Below are positions 55,608-64,000 of a DNA stretch of 64,000 nucleotides, piece after piece; positions within the stretch are counted from its first letter, which is position 1, and each line of letters opens with the position of its first letter. Made by a program: the position numbers and the translations under genes. The DNA lies in contig NZ_JQNF01000003.1 of NCBI RefSeq assembly GCF_000745125.1, positions 248,001-312,000 of the forward strand. The letters are read 5' to 3'. Below the pieces are notes generated by a model. It had not been told where the DNA came from, searched no databases, and saw nothing but the letters and a program-made list of their open reading frames with translations. Source of the stretch: Carnobacterium jeotgali MS3 (GTDB taxonomy: Bacteria; Bacillota; Bacilli; Lactobacillales; Carnobacteriaceae).

Positions 55608-56568
55608 TCATATTTACCTCATTTTCTAAAATATGCTGATCAATAGCTTCTAATAATTTTTTTGATTTATCCGTGCTGACTTTCCGAACAAATAATTTAT
55701 CACTTTTCATGATTTCATCAAAGTCTTCATAACTGAACCATTTTGTCATTGACTTATCTATTATATGAATATTCGCTAGTAAAGAAGTTTGAAAGGTAGT
55801 TTCAGCTCTATCTTTTATATCAATTGCTTGATCAGGGCCATTAACTTGATTTTTATTAGCAAATGATGAATTGAAAAAAAGTGTATGGAAAAACTTTTCG
55901 TCAGAAGCGAAACCAATTTTAAAAATTAAATAGTCCCGTTCTTTAGAATGATAAATATTAATTAGTTCCCTTAAACAACTATCTGTTAACGCCCACCACT
56001 GAGAACCATGGTATAAATCAAATTTGTGATGTCGAATAGCTTTAGGAAGATGGAATTTACGTAATACTTTATTGATAACAGCTCTAAATATTTTAAAAAA
56101 TGTAGTATTTGTTTTTTTAATCCACGGATAATCATGTTTTTGCCATAAGTCTATATGCAAACCAAATAATTCTTTATTCTTTATTTTATCTAAATTAATT
56201 CCTCTAATAAATTCCGTATTTGTATTTTTCTCAAAAAAGCGGTAAATATCATTTGAGTTTTTAATAGGATAATCTGATCCAGATAATAAAACATATCGCA
56301 TATAAGAATCGTGTTTATTTAAAGCAGTTTCAATTAAATTTAATTCAGCCTGTACAATTGAAAATCCGCCCCAATAAATTTTTACACGATTTTGTATAAG
56401 AGTAACATTTGGATAGCTATCAAACAGTGTAGCAAACGGTGTAATATCATTTTTTTTATCAATATGAATATAAAAATCCGCACGATCGTTTAAACGATTA
56501 ACTAAACGATGTAAATTTTCAGGATCATTATACGCAAGAATTAGGTAACATATTTTATCTAAATTCAT
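55600..56568 (-). CDS. GT14 (core-2/I-branching enzyme-like) glycosyltransferase
   Basis: The 322-aa protein matches the family of beta-1,6-N-acetylglucosaminyl- or xylosyltransferase-like enzymes common in bacterial capsule loci. It begins KICYLILAYNDPENLHRLVN, has YVLLSGSDYPIKN and YHGSQWWALTDSC, and the FASDEKFFHTLFF segment, all family marks. It adds a sugar to the lipid-linked unit in the cytoplasm. First gene of the GT14-wzy-sialyltransferase-wzx cluster. Confidence 0.88.
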   Translation of the reverse strand: MNLDKICYLILAYNDPENLHRLVNRLNDRADFYIHIDKKNDITPFATLFDSYPNVTLIQNRVKIYWGGFSIVQAELNLIETALNKHDSYMRYVLLSGSDYPIKNSNDIYRFFEKNTNTEFIRGINLDKIKNKELFGLHIDLWQKHDYPWIKKTNTTFFKIFRAVINKVLRKFHLPKAIRHHKFDLYHGSQWWALTDSCLRELINIYHSKERDYLIFKIGFASDEKFFHTLFFNSSFANKNQVNGPDQAIDIKDRAETTFQTSLLANIHIIDKSMTKWFSYEDFDEIMKSDKLFVRKVSTDKSKKLLEAIDQHILENEVNMNE

Positions 56569-57614
56569 TTTGTTTTACTCCTAAATATATCATTTTTTTA
56601 TTATTTCATCAGAATATTAAATTTTTATACTATCTAATATTTATTCTTCCTTGTTTTCGAATACGGTACACATTATAAGCATAAAAATTATACTTTATTC
56701 TAGTTTTTTTCATAATAATTTTGTAAATAACAACATATAAATAGTCTCACTATTATTAAAAGTTACAAATCTAACTTTTGTCTTTACAACATCTTCATTA
56801 TTTTCTGAAGCTATAATTCCATTTTTTACTGATAATATTAATACGTTCATCTTTCAGAAAATATTTCCACCAAATTTCTTTACTACCATTTGCTGAATTA
56901 ATTCTAATCTTCAAATGATTGGTTTAGAATACTTTCATCAAATATATATAACGTCTTTTCAACATCATATATAAGTAAAATTAACCTGGACAATATAGGT
57001 CTACTATCCTCATTCTCTCTCCCAAAAACTATAGCTGCATTAATAAACATTTAATTATTTCATGTTTATCAATTGGTTAAATCAATACTACATATATAGA
57101 TACATAGTGCATCAAAAATATTATACCATAAATTATTACTCTTATTCCCGAAAATAGTAATTGTAATATTCTTTTATTAATCATATATTACCTCCTTATT
57201 ATTGATTTATAGCTATCAATATTTCTAATCACCATCCTTAAGTTAATTTATCTACCGTAATAAAAGTAGCGTATTTGACAAAAGCAATTAGATCCAAATC
57301 TTTTAACGTATACTTTATATATAATATAATAGGGATAAAGATATAAGAACTAGAGTATGTGGGGTAAATAAGTGCATTAAAGGTCTTTGGCTATCAGAAA
57401 AAAGCTCAGTAGAGTAAAATCTTTGTTTATCATGCCTGTACATAACTGGAGACTGCAATCAATACACAAAGAACATTTTCTTTTCTATTCTATTCTTGAA
57501 GCAAGTTCTATAATAATCATTCTAATATAACAAAGAGGCTAAGACATGTGTCCCAGCCTCTTCGTTTATAAAGTTTGATTTATAAAACAACAATTATTGT
57601 TAAGTATATGAATT
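56569..57614 (-). pseudogene. Long gap with a decayed coding remnant and the amidase terminator
   Basis: On the minus strand from ATG 57050 down to about 56730, short open pieces follow each other in shifted frames: MFINAAIVFGRENEDSRPIL, then a shifted RINSANGSKEIWWKYFL, then VRFVTFNNSETIYMLLF. This is a gene broken by frameshifts, not one I recognise. At 57533-57562 AAGAGGCT pairs with AGCCTCTT, the terminator of the amidase gene. Elsewhere the gap holds the promoter region of the GT14 cluster and nothing else I can name. Confidence 0.45.
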
Positions 57615-60600
57615 TTACTTTAACTCTACTGAATCGCTTTTTATCCAACCAATAACTTCATTATTAAATGCAATTTCAAACCAGTCATTCTGATTTTCTG
57701 TTGTAACTTTCTGAGTAACAACTAATTCTAAATTACTGTAATCTGCTAATTCTCCAACAACCTTACTGTCTATAGTATAACCATCTTTGATTACAACATG
57801 AGCTGAGTCTTTTGCGACAACAGCAGTAGTTACAGAACTACCCTCTAATTCACTCATTGATTCAGAGTCAGAGCGAGGCTCTTCACGGAGTTCGTTAATT
57901 TCAATTCCCGTTTCGGATATCCATCCAATAGTGTTTCCTTCTAATGAAACTTCAAACCACTCAGCACCATCATTAAAAGTAGCCTTTTGAGTCACAGTAA
58001 TCATATCACCACTATATTCAGATAAATTACCAATATTATTACTTTCGCGTTGGTAAGAACTCCAGATATCGTAATTTTCAGAAGTAACAATAAAGGTTCC
58101 ATTAATGTTTTCTAAAGTAGCTACTTCTATAGGTTCTTTCTTTTCTTGTATGGAAGCACTAGTTAGGTTAACTTTATTTACATTAATGGCATTTTGTCCT
58201 ATCCAACCGATTATTTTTCCATCTGCTGAGAATTCTACCCATTTCGTTCCATCTGGCAATGTTGCTTCTTTTGTTATTGTTAATTGTTTATTTGTGTAAT
58301 TATTTAAGCTGCCTAAACGTTTACTACTTCCTGCATAGTTACTCCATATACCGTAATTATAAGCATCTGCTGCCGGCATTGCTGCATAATTTACTGGAAC
58401 AACATTTGTATTAATTGCTTTTATGTTGACCCAGCCGATTATTTTTCCATCTGCTGAGAATTCTACCCATTTCGTTCCATCTGGCAATGCTGCTTCTTTT
58501 GTTATTGTTAATTGTTTATTTACGTAAGCATCTAAGCTGCCTAAACGTTTATTATTTCCTGTATAATTGATCCATATGCCATAATTATAAGCATCTGCTA
58601 CTGGCATTGCTGCATAGTTTACTGGAACAACATTTTGATCAATTCCTTTTTCGCCTACCCAACCAATTACTTTTCCATCTGCTGAGAATTGCAACCATTT
58701 CGTTCCATCTGGCAATGTTGCTTCTTTTGTTATTGTTAACTGTTTATTTGCATAAGCATTTAAGCTGCCTAAACGATTATTATTTCCTGTGTAATTGCTC
58801 CATATGCCATAATTATAAGCATCGGTTACTGGCATTGCTGCATAATTTACTGGAACAACATTTGTATTAATTGCTTTTATGTTGACCCAGCCGATTACTT
58901 TTTTATCTACTGAGAATTCTACCCATTTTGTTCCATCTGGCAATGTTGCTTCTTTTGTTATTGTTAATTGTTTGTTTGCGTAATTATTTAAGCTGCCCAA
59001 ACGTTTATTATTTCCTGTATAGTTACTCCATATACCGTAATTATAAGCATCTGTTGCCGGCATTGCTGCATAATTTACAGGGATAACGCTTTGATTAATT
59101 CCTTTTTCACCAACCCAGCCGATTACTTTTCCGTCTGCTGAGAATTGCAACCATTTTGTTCCATCGGGTAGTATTGCTTCATTTGTAACAGTTAATACTT
59201 TATTTGCAAAAAAACTTAGACTGCTTATTCGTTTATTATTTCCAGTATAGTAATTCCACACCCCATAATTATAAGAATCTGTGGTTGGCATTCCTTTATA
59301 GTTAACTGGTCTAACATTCATGTCGATTGCTTTTTTAGCAACCCAGCCAATTACTTTTCCATCAACAGAAATCTGTACTTTTTCAACGCCTTTTGAATCT
59401 TTAACAGTTTTTAGAACCTTAGTTGTTTGGTTAGAATACATATTTAATCCCTTAACAAATGAACCACCATTATAATCAGTCCAAATACCATAATCATATG
59501 CGTTTGCTACTGGCATACCAGTCAAGTCGACAACTACGGGTACTTCCTCAGGTTTAGAACCTATAGCTACTCCATCTTTAGCTACCCATCCAATTACATT
59601 ACCATTAACTGAAAACTGTACCCAAGATGAGCCGTTAACATATTTTTCATTTGTTACTTCAATTGATTTACCAGAATAACTTGAAAGACCTGCTACACGT
59701 TTACCTCCAACATAGTTACTCCATACACCATAGTTATAAGCATCTTGATCTGGTGTACTTGAAATTGAAGTTAGTTGCAAACTACTTGCATTGACCCAAC
59801 CGACATCTTTGCCCTCTTTACCAATCAGATACCAATCGCCAGTGTTCGTTCTAACTCTCTTTTGAACATAAATATGTTGATTTGCATAATTAGATAAATT
59901 AGCAACTTTTTTCCCATTTATTGCTGAACTCCAAACTCCATAATTATGTGGGTCAACAGGTAACACATATGCACCAACCATATCTTGTTCTTGATAGACT
60001 TGATTTGGCATCGCATTATATTTTTCAACTATGAGACTATAAAATTCATTTACTGTATATCCCCATTGTGCAAAATAGCCTACTGGATCTGTATGGTTAG
60101 TTCCACCTAAATAGCGCGAAACTTCATCATGAGTCCATACCGTTCCTGAGCCTTCTTTAGTAGCTCTTGAAGGTGCTAAATCAAAATAATGCAACATGTT
60201 AGCAATCAAAAAAGCGTCATTATTTACTGATTGAGCAAACTGATGGAATGTATTGTGTTCGACTAATTCAATCTGATAAAAACGTGGATTAGCTTGTTTC
60301 CCCGCACCCCAAACAGCATAATCTGCAGGATGAATTTGAATAATATTATCTTTATCAACAAATGCATGAACGAAAGCATTTTCATAGTTCTGTCTCATGT
60401 AGGCAATTTCACCATGAATAGTCGAATTTTTATTTGCTGTTTCATGAATGACAATTCCTTCTGCTTGACCATTACCATTGCGGTAATCAAATTTCGGAAA
60501 CTGAGTAAATTGTTTTGTTATTTTAGGTATCCACAAATTTTGTTGTTTAATATATGTATTGACTTTAGGATATGTACTTCTTTGTAATATGCTATAATTT

Positions 60601-60695
60601 ATTGCGGCCTCTACTGTATCTGTTGGTTCGTAAAAACCAAAGACACCAATCCCTATTAACCCCAAAACTACCGTTGCTTTATATCTTTTCCTCAT
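57615..60695 (-). CDS. Secreted N-acetylmuramoyl-L-alanine amidase with about ten GW/SH3-like modules
   Basis: The 1026-aa protein has a signal peptide (1-31). An Amidase_2 domain (about 68-220) shows zinc ligands in GIVIHETANKN and WTHDEVSRYLGG...NHTDP, plus AFVHAFVDKDNI and the catalytic region YQIELVEH. Then about ten GW modules of ~81 residues follow (YNYGIWS- and VIGWV-type words). The middle four are almost identical at DNA level (58190-59110, ~243-bp period). The last two modules are more diverged, with an acidic linker (REEPRSDSESMSELEGS). It cuts the stem peptide from MurNAc. ATG 60695 has GAAGGAGA. Likely autolysin or separation enzyme. Confidence 0.94.
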   Translation of the reverse strand: MRKRYKATVVLGLIGIGVFGFYEPTDTVEAAINYSILQRSTYPKVNTYIKQQNLWIPKITKQFTQFPKFDYRNGNGQAEGIVIHETANKNSTIHGEIAYMRQNYENAFVHAFVDKDNIIQIHPADYAVWGAGKQANPRFYQIELVEHNTFHQFAQSVNNDAFLIANMLHYFDLAPSRATKEGSGTVWTHDEVSRYLGGTNHTDPVGYFAQWGYTVNEFYSLIVEKYNAMPNQVYQEQDMVGAYVLPVDPHNYGVWSSAINGKKVANLSNYANQHIYVQKRVRTNTGDWYLIGKEGKDVGWVNASSLQLTSISSTPDQDAYNYGVWSNYVGGKRVAGLSSYSGKSIEVTNEKYVNGSSWVQFSVNGNVIGWVAKDGVAIGSKPEEVPVVVDLTGMPVANAYDYGIWTDYNGGSFVKGLNMYSNQTTKVLKTVKDSKGVEKVQISVDGKVIGWVAKKAIDMNVRPVNYKGMPTTDSYNYGVWNYYTGNNKRISSLSFFANKVLTVTNEAILPDGTKWLQFSADGKVIGWVGEKGINQSVIPVNYAAMPATDAYNYGIWSNYTGNNKRLGSLNNYANKQLTITKEATLPDGTKWVEFSVDKKVIGWVNIKAINTNVVPVNYAAMPVTDAYNYGIWSNYTGNNNRLGSLNAYANKQLTITKEATLPDGTKWLQFSADGKVIGWVGEKGIDQNVVPVNYAAMPVADAYNYGIWINYTGNNKRLGSLDAYVNKQLTITKEAALPDGTKWVEFSADGKIIGWVNIKAINTNVVPVNYAAMPAADAYNYGIWSNYAGSSKRLGSLNNYTNKQLTITKEATLPDGTKWVEFSADGKIIGWIGQNAINVNKVNLTSASIQEKKEPIEVATLENINGTFIVTSENYDIWSSYQRESNNIGNLSEYSGDMITVTQKATFNDGAEWFEVSLEGNTIGWISETGIEINELREEPRSDSESMSELEGSSVTTAVVAKDSAHVVIKDGYTIDSKVVGELADYSNLELVVTQKVTTENQNDWFEIAFNNEVIGWIKSDSVELK
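58190..59110 (-). repeat. Near-identical ~243-bp tandem repeats in the amidase gene
   Basis: Four successive copies encode the same wall-binding module, each with CCATCTGGCAATG-type and TTATAAGCATC words in the same place. Differences are few. Such arrays gain or lose units by recombination, changing module number without a frameshift. Confidence 0.8.
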
Positions 60696-61400
60696 TATTT
60701 AATTCTCCTTCAACATTTTTATAAATAAAGTAATCATAAAGAAACTTATATAATTACAATAACTTTAATTATAATATAATTCTATAATTAAATATACCCC
60801 AAAAATTATAACTGGTTCTATAGTTTTATCTAGCCTTAATTATATTAGAAATATAAACATTCCAATGATAAATAATCAAATAAGAAATGAATGTAACTCT
60901 TGATCAAAGTATGTTTCCATTAAAAAAACGAAAAAGATTATGAATTAGTATATAATTTGAATAACTCACATATATAAGTTAAATATTCTAGAAGTAGGTT
61001 TCCTTATACTAAATTCAACTTCCACCTTACTAGAGAACCAGATTGTAGTATTATTAACCGAGGAAGGAACTCAATAATATAAAAACAGATACACAAGAGC
61101 ATCTATTTTTATATTAATTACAGGTGAATATTTGTAATATTGGATTTGTCATCACGTTTATTTCAATCTTTTTTAGAAAGACGATTTTTTCCTCGTTAAA
61201 ACTCTAGCAGAATTAATAGTTGTTAAGAGTATCCTCTTTAAAGTAACAATCAGAATTAGTGATTAATATATTTCAGTTGGTTCTTTCACAATAATAATGA
61301 TAGTGCCTAGAAATAAAAATAATCATTAAAAAAAATTTAAGTTGTACTTCAACTGTCAAAATAATTAATAGTTCATAAACTTAGATTATTAGGAAGGTAT
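60696..61400. other. Intergenic region with one hairpin
   Basis: About 700 bp without a gene. At 61076-61115 AATATAAAAACAGAT pairs with ATCTATTTTTATATT (one mismatch), a probable terminator for the membrane-protein gene ending at 61401. The rest should hold the amidase promoter; no confident hexamers are seen. Confidence 0.45.
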
Positions 61401-63011
61401 TCACTGTTTTTGAAAACTACCTTTTTTTAATAAATAAAAAATAAAGAGGATAAGAGAGAGTAACGATATGATTTGAGCAAATCTAGCTAATTTAGTATAT
61501 TTGTAAAAAATTTTAATAGTAGACTTTCCTGCGTCTAAGCTAAATTGGGTAGTACCATATTTGGATAAACTTGAACTTATTTCTTCACCATTTTGTTGTA
61601 CAACTTGACCTTTATAAAAATATAAAGGTGTAACAACATTAATCGGTTTATTACTAGTGTTATCGTAACTAAAAGAAAAAGTAGAATCAGTTACTGAAAA
61701 ATCAACATTTTGAGTAACATTATCTATTATAAATTCTTTGTTTCTTAACATTTCAGAATAGTTTAAAGATGCTTTATTAGCATAATCTGTGTGTACATAA
61801 TTTTGAGATATTAAATTCGCTTCATTACTATTATATATATCTTTTCCATCTTGCGATATTAAATGCTGAACGGAAACAACATGTAAAATAATTATAAATA
61901 CAGATAAAGACAAAAATTTGTTTATTTTTTTACTTCTTGTTTCTGTAGAGGATGTCAAAGAGACTGAACCGGCGTAAGATAAAAAAAGTGTAGCATAAGC
62001 AGTTAATCGCCAAGTAAATTGAATTACTGTTAAAGGTGTCTTTTGAATAATAAACCAAGGAAATAGACTTGTAGAAATATATAAAGTAAATAATCCCATA
62101 AAAAAGATAAACAGATTAAATTTTGTTAATTTTTCACGCCTTTTGTAAGTATGTAGAGCCACAAAGAAAATTAGTAACCCTACTCCAAAATAAGATAAAT
62201 TATTATTTAATGTAGCAGAAAAATATTCACTTACATTTAAACCTCTTAAAGTGCCTCCTCTAGGTACTTTAAGCTTGACAAAACTTGATTGTTGAAACAT
62301 TGGTACAAAGGCAGCAGCTGACAGACTAAGAGTGCATATAGTAGCCTTTATTAGTGCAAATATTCTTTCTTTTTTATTATTTTTCAAATAAATAGAAAAT
62401 AAAAATACTATAAAGATAATCAGAACATTTAATAGTACTGATAACAAATGAGTATAAACCGTTAGTGTCATACCTATTGTTAACCAATACCATTTTTTGT
62501 AATCAGAAAAAAATATATAATAGCAACCCAAAAATATTAAAGGCAAAAAGGTTAATGCAATTGCTTCTCCAAGAGATCCTCTAAAATAAATATCGGTACT
62601 TCTATATGAAGCAAAACCATAAATCAGTGAGAAAACTATTGCTGAAAAGTGACTTTTTTGCATTTTATACATACACAAATATGAAAAAGACATCGTAATA
62701 AATGTAAAGAAAAGATAGTATAAATTATACGTTACTATTAAATTACCAGTGATTTGTAAAAGCATATACGCGGGATAGAGTGTTAACCATGGGTAAAATA
62801 TGTTCATAGCAGTACCATTTCCCCCGAAGTTATTAAAATTTACAGGTGAAGATAATACATTACTTAAACCACGAATCCTAGATAAGTGAAAAGCAGTATC
62901 TTGATTTGTAAAATGATAAATATTTTTTGTTATTATAGAAGGTAACATATATATTACACTAAAAAACAAAATTAGCATAAAACTGATTATATATTTTTTT
63001 TTGTCTGACAT
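61401..63011 (-). CDS. Multi-pass membrane protein (YfhO-like / GT-C type)
   Basis: The 536-aa protein has about 11-12 membrane segments. A first periplasmic loop reads FTNQDTAFHLSRIRGLSNVL, and acidic residues in that loop match the catalytic position of GT-C glycosyltransferases. A C-terminal extracellular beta-rich part (about 400-510) follows, then a last membrane helix. YfhO-type proteins add sugars from lipid carriers to lipoteichoic acid or other polymers. It is 92 bp after the GT2 gene, which resembles enzymes that make such lipid-linked sugars, so the two probably work together. Confidence 0.78.
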   Translation of the reverse strand: MSDKKKYIISFMLILFFSVIYMLPSIITKNIYHFTNQDTAFHLSRIRGLSNVLSSPVNFNNFGGNGTAMNIFYPWLTLYPAYMLLQITGNLIVTYNLYYLFFTFITMSFSYLCMYKMQKSHFSAIVFSLIYGFASYRSTDIYFRGSLGEAIALTFLPLIFLGCYYIFFSDYKKWYWLTIGMTLTVYTHLLSVLLNVLIIFIVFLFSIYLKNNKKERIFALIKATICTLSLSAAAFVPMFQQSSFVKLKVPRGGTLRGLNVSEYFSATLNNNLSYFGVGLLIFFVALHTYKRREKLTKFNLFIFFMGLFTLYISTSLFPWFIIQKTPLTVIQFTWRLTAYATLFLSYAGSVSLTSSTETRSKKINKFLSLSVFIIILHVVSVQHLISQDGKDIYNSNEANLISQNYVHTDYANKASLNYSEMLRNKEFIIDNVTQNVDFSVTDSTFSFSYDNTSNKPINVVTPLYFYKGQVVQQNGEEISSSLSKYGTTQFSLDAGKSTIKIFYKYTKLARFAQIISLLSLILFIFYLLKKGSFQKQ

Positions 63012-63103
63012 AAGAAACTCCTTTTTAATATAATATATAATTTAAAGAACTAATAAATTCTGTTCATAAAAATTATACATATTAACTTTTCAATCTTTAT
63101 TAT

Positions 63104-64000
63104 TTATTTTTTCATAGAATCATCTTCTTTAATAATGTATAATGGTCTTTTTTTTGTCTCTAAAAACATTTTACCAAGATACTTGCCTAGGATTCCTAAA
63201 CAAAACAATTGTATTCCTCCAATTGCTAATATAATACAAACTAAAGATGGCCAGCCAGAAGTCGGATCATTAAAAACAATAGTTCGAATAATAATTAAGA
63301 CGGATAAAACTATAGATAAGACAAAAGAACTCAACCCAACATAACTGGCAATGGATAAAGGAACATCTGAATAAGCAATAATTCCATCAACTGAATATTT
63401 AAATAACTGCCAAAAAGACCAAGATGTTTCACCAGCAACACGTTCTTTATTCGTGTACTCTAAATAATGTGTTTTGAACCCAACCCAGCTAAAAATTCCT
63501 TTTGAAAAACGATTGTACTCTGTAACAGAAAGAATAGCATCCACCATCTGCCTAGTCATCATTCTAAAATCTCTTGCACCATCCACAATTTCTGTATCAG
63601 AAATTCGATTTATTAATTTATAAAAATGTCTCGCAAAGAAAGAACGAATAAGAGGTTCCCCCTTACGAGTAACTCTGCGTGTACCCACGCAATCAATTTC
63701 ATTTTCGGTATCTCTCAACAAATGTATCATTTGAGGTAAAAGTTCAGGTGGATCCTGAAGGTCAGCATCCATTACAACAGTATAATCACCTTGAGCTTTC
63801 TTTAGGCCTGCATAAAGTGCAGCTTCTTTTCCAAAGTTACGAGAAAACGAAATATATTGAACAATATTTGGATGTTGTTCAGCTAAATTTCTAAGAATCG
63901 TCAACGTTTTATCTTTAGAACCATCATTAACAAATATAAATTCAAAATTGATATTTGTTATCTTTATACATTCCTTTTGTACAGTTTGAAAAAATATAGG
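63104..64000 (-). CDS. GT2 glycosyltransferase (DPM1/GtrB-like), 5' end beyond the window
   Basis: The frame stays open to the window edge: upstream codons read FEFIFVNDGSKDKTLTILRN, so the true start lies past 64000 and no internal ATG should be used. Visible marks are the metal-binding VVMDADLQDPPELLPQM, YISFSRNFGKEAALYAGLKK, and RDFRMMTRQMVDAIL. Two C-terminal membrane segments (about 55 and 20 residues before the middle of the tail: SYVGLSSFVLSIVLSVLII and WPSLVCIILAIGGIQLFCLG) complete it. Such enzymes load a sugar onto undecaprenyl phosphate. Paired with the GT-C-like protein downstream. Confidence 0.92.
   Translation of the reverse strand, partial: PIFFQTVQKECIKITNINFEFIFVNDGSKDKTLTILRNLAEQHPNIVQYISFSRNFGKEAALYAGLKKAQGDYTVVMDADLQDPPELLPQMIHLLRDTENEIDCVGTRRVTRKGEPLIRSFFARHFYKLINRISDTEIVDGARDFRMMTRQMVDAILSVTEYNRFSKGIFSWVGFKTHYLEYTNKERVAGETSWSFWQLFKYSVDGIIAYSDVPLSIASYVGLSSFVLSIVLSVLIIIRTIVFNDPTSGWPSLVCIILAIGGIQLFCLGILGKYLGKMFLETKKRPLYIIKEDDSMKK

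Noticed and set aside
58190-59110. Regular ~243-bp repeats as a possible CRISPR-like or satellite array
   Set aside because: The repeats are in frame within the amidase gene and encode GW modules, so they are protein repeats.

Overview
The window is AT-rich DNA from a low-GC Gram-positive bacterium. The combination of a glpK-glpO-glpF cluster with alpha-glycerophosphate oxidase, a GlpK with His at position 232, lactose-family PTS components, CRE-type catabolite sites, strong AGGAGG ribosome sites and GW-module cell-wall hydrolases points to Lactobacillales, most likely Carnobacteriaceae or Enterococcaceae (Carnobacterium-like). That genus assignment is inference. Nearly all genes are on the minus strand, so operons read from high to low coordinates.

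Layout. 1-6450: a cell-wall amino-sugar recycling operon (PTS IIB, IIC, a small membrane protein, an Eis-like acetyltransferase, a MupG-type phosphoglycosidase, PTS IIA, anmK, and the start of an RpiR/MurR regulator), with a promoter and palindromic operator candidates near 6430. 6841-8659: an SGNH hydrolase and an orphan CpsB-type phosphatase. 9239-13312: glpK-glpO-glpF with a perfect cre match upstream. 13768-14685: a NERD-nuclease gene broken by one in-frame stop, surrounded by many copies of a 13-bp motif.

14926-26110: an accessory island bounded by two ~250-bp direct repeats at a constant offset of 11436 bp. It holds one apparent seven-gene operon: a coiled-coil tail-anchored protein, two dynamin-like GTPases, an 1143-aa Upf1/DNA2-like SF1 helicase with a long internal coiled coil, a single-HKD PLD protein, a glycine-rich protein and a small basic protein. 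The GTPase pair recalls the Eleos/Leo defence family; the helicase and PLD additions make this the best candidate here for an undescribed immune system.

26375-39307: an Mga-like regulator overlapping a flavin oxidoreductase that lacks the redox cysteine, a lipoprotein that appears to start at ATT, and an 810-aa protein joining a UvrD-type helicase, a PD-(D/E)XK nuclease and a LexA-like self-cleaving peptidase. Then follows an insertion-sequence graveyard (broken IS256-type element, decayed istB, transposase fragment, intact IS21-type istAB), with two unrecognised genes caught between, one cut by the IS21 element.

39496-64000: a cell-envelope region. It has galU, ugd, an LCP glycopolymer transferase, neuDBAC for sialic acid, a GW-module glucosaminidase, Wzx, a sialyltransferase-like enzyme, Wzy, a GT14 glycosyltransferase, a GW-module amidase, a YfhO-like membrane protein and a GT2 enzyme cut by the window edge. 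Together these suggest a sialylated or related nonulosonate capsule, attached to peptidoglycan by the LCP protein, beside two hydrolases held at the wall by homologous binding modules.
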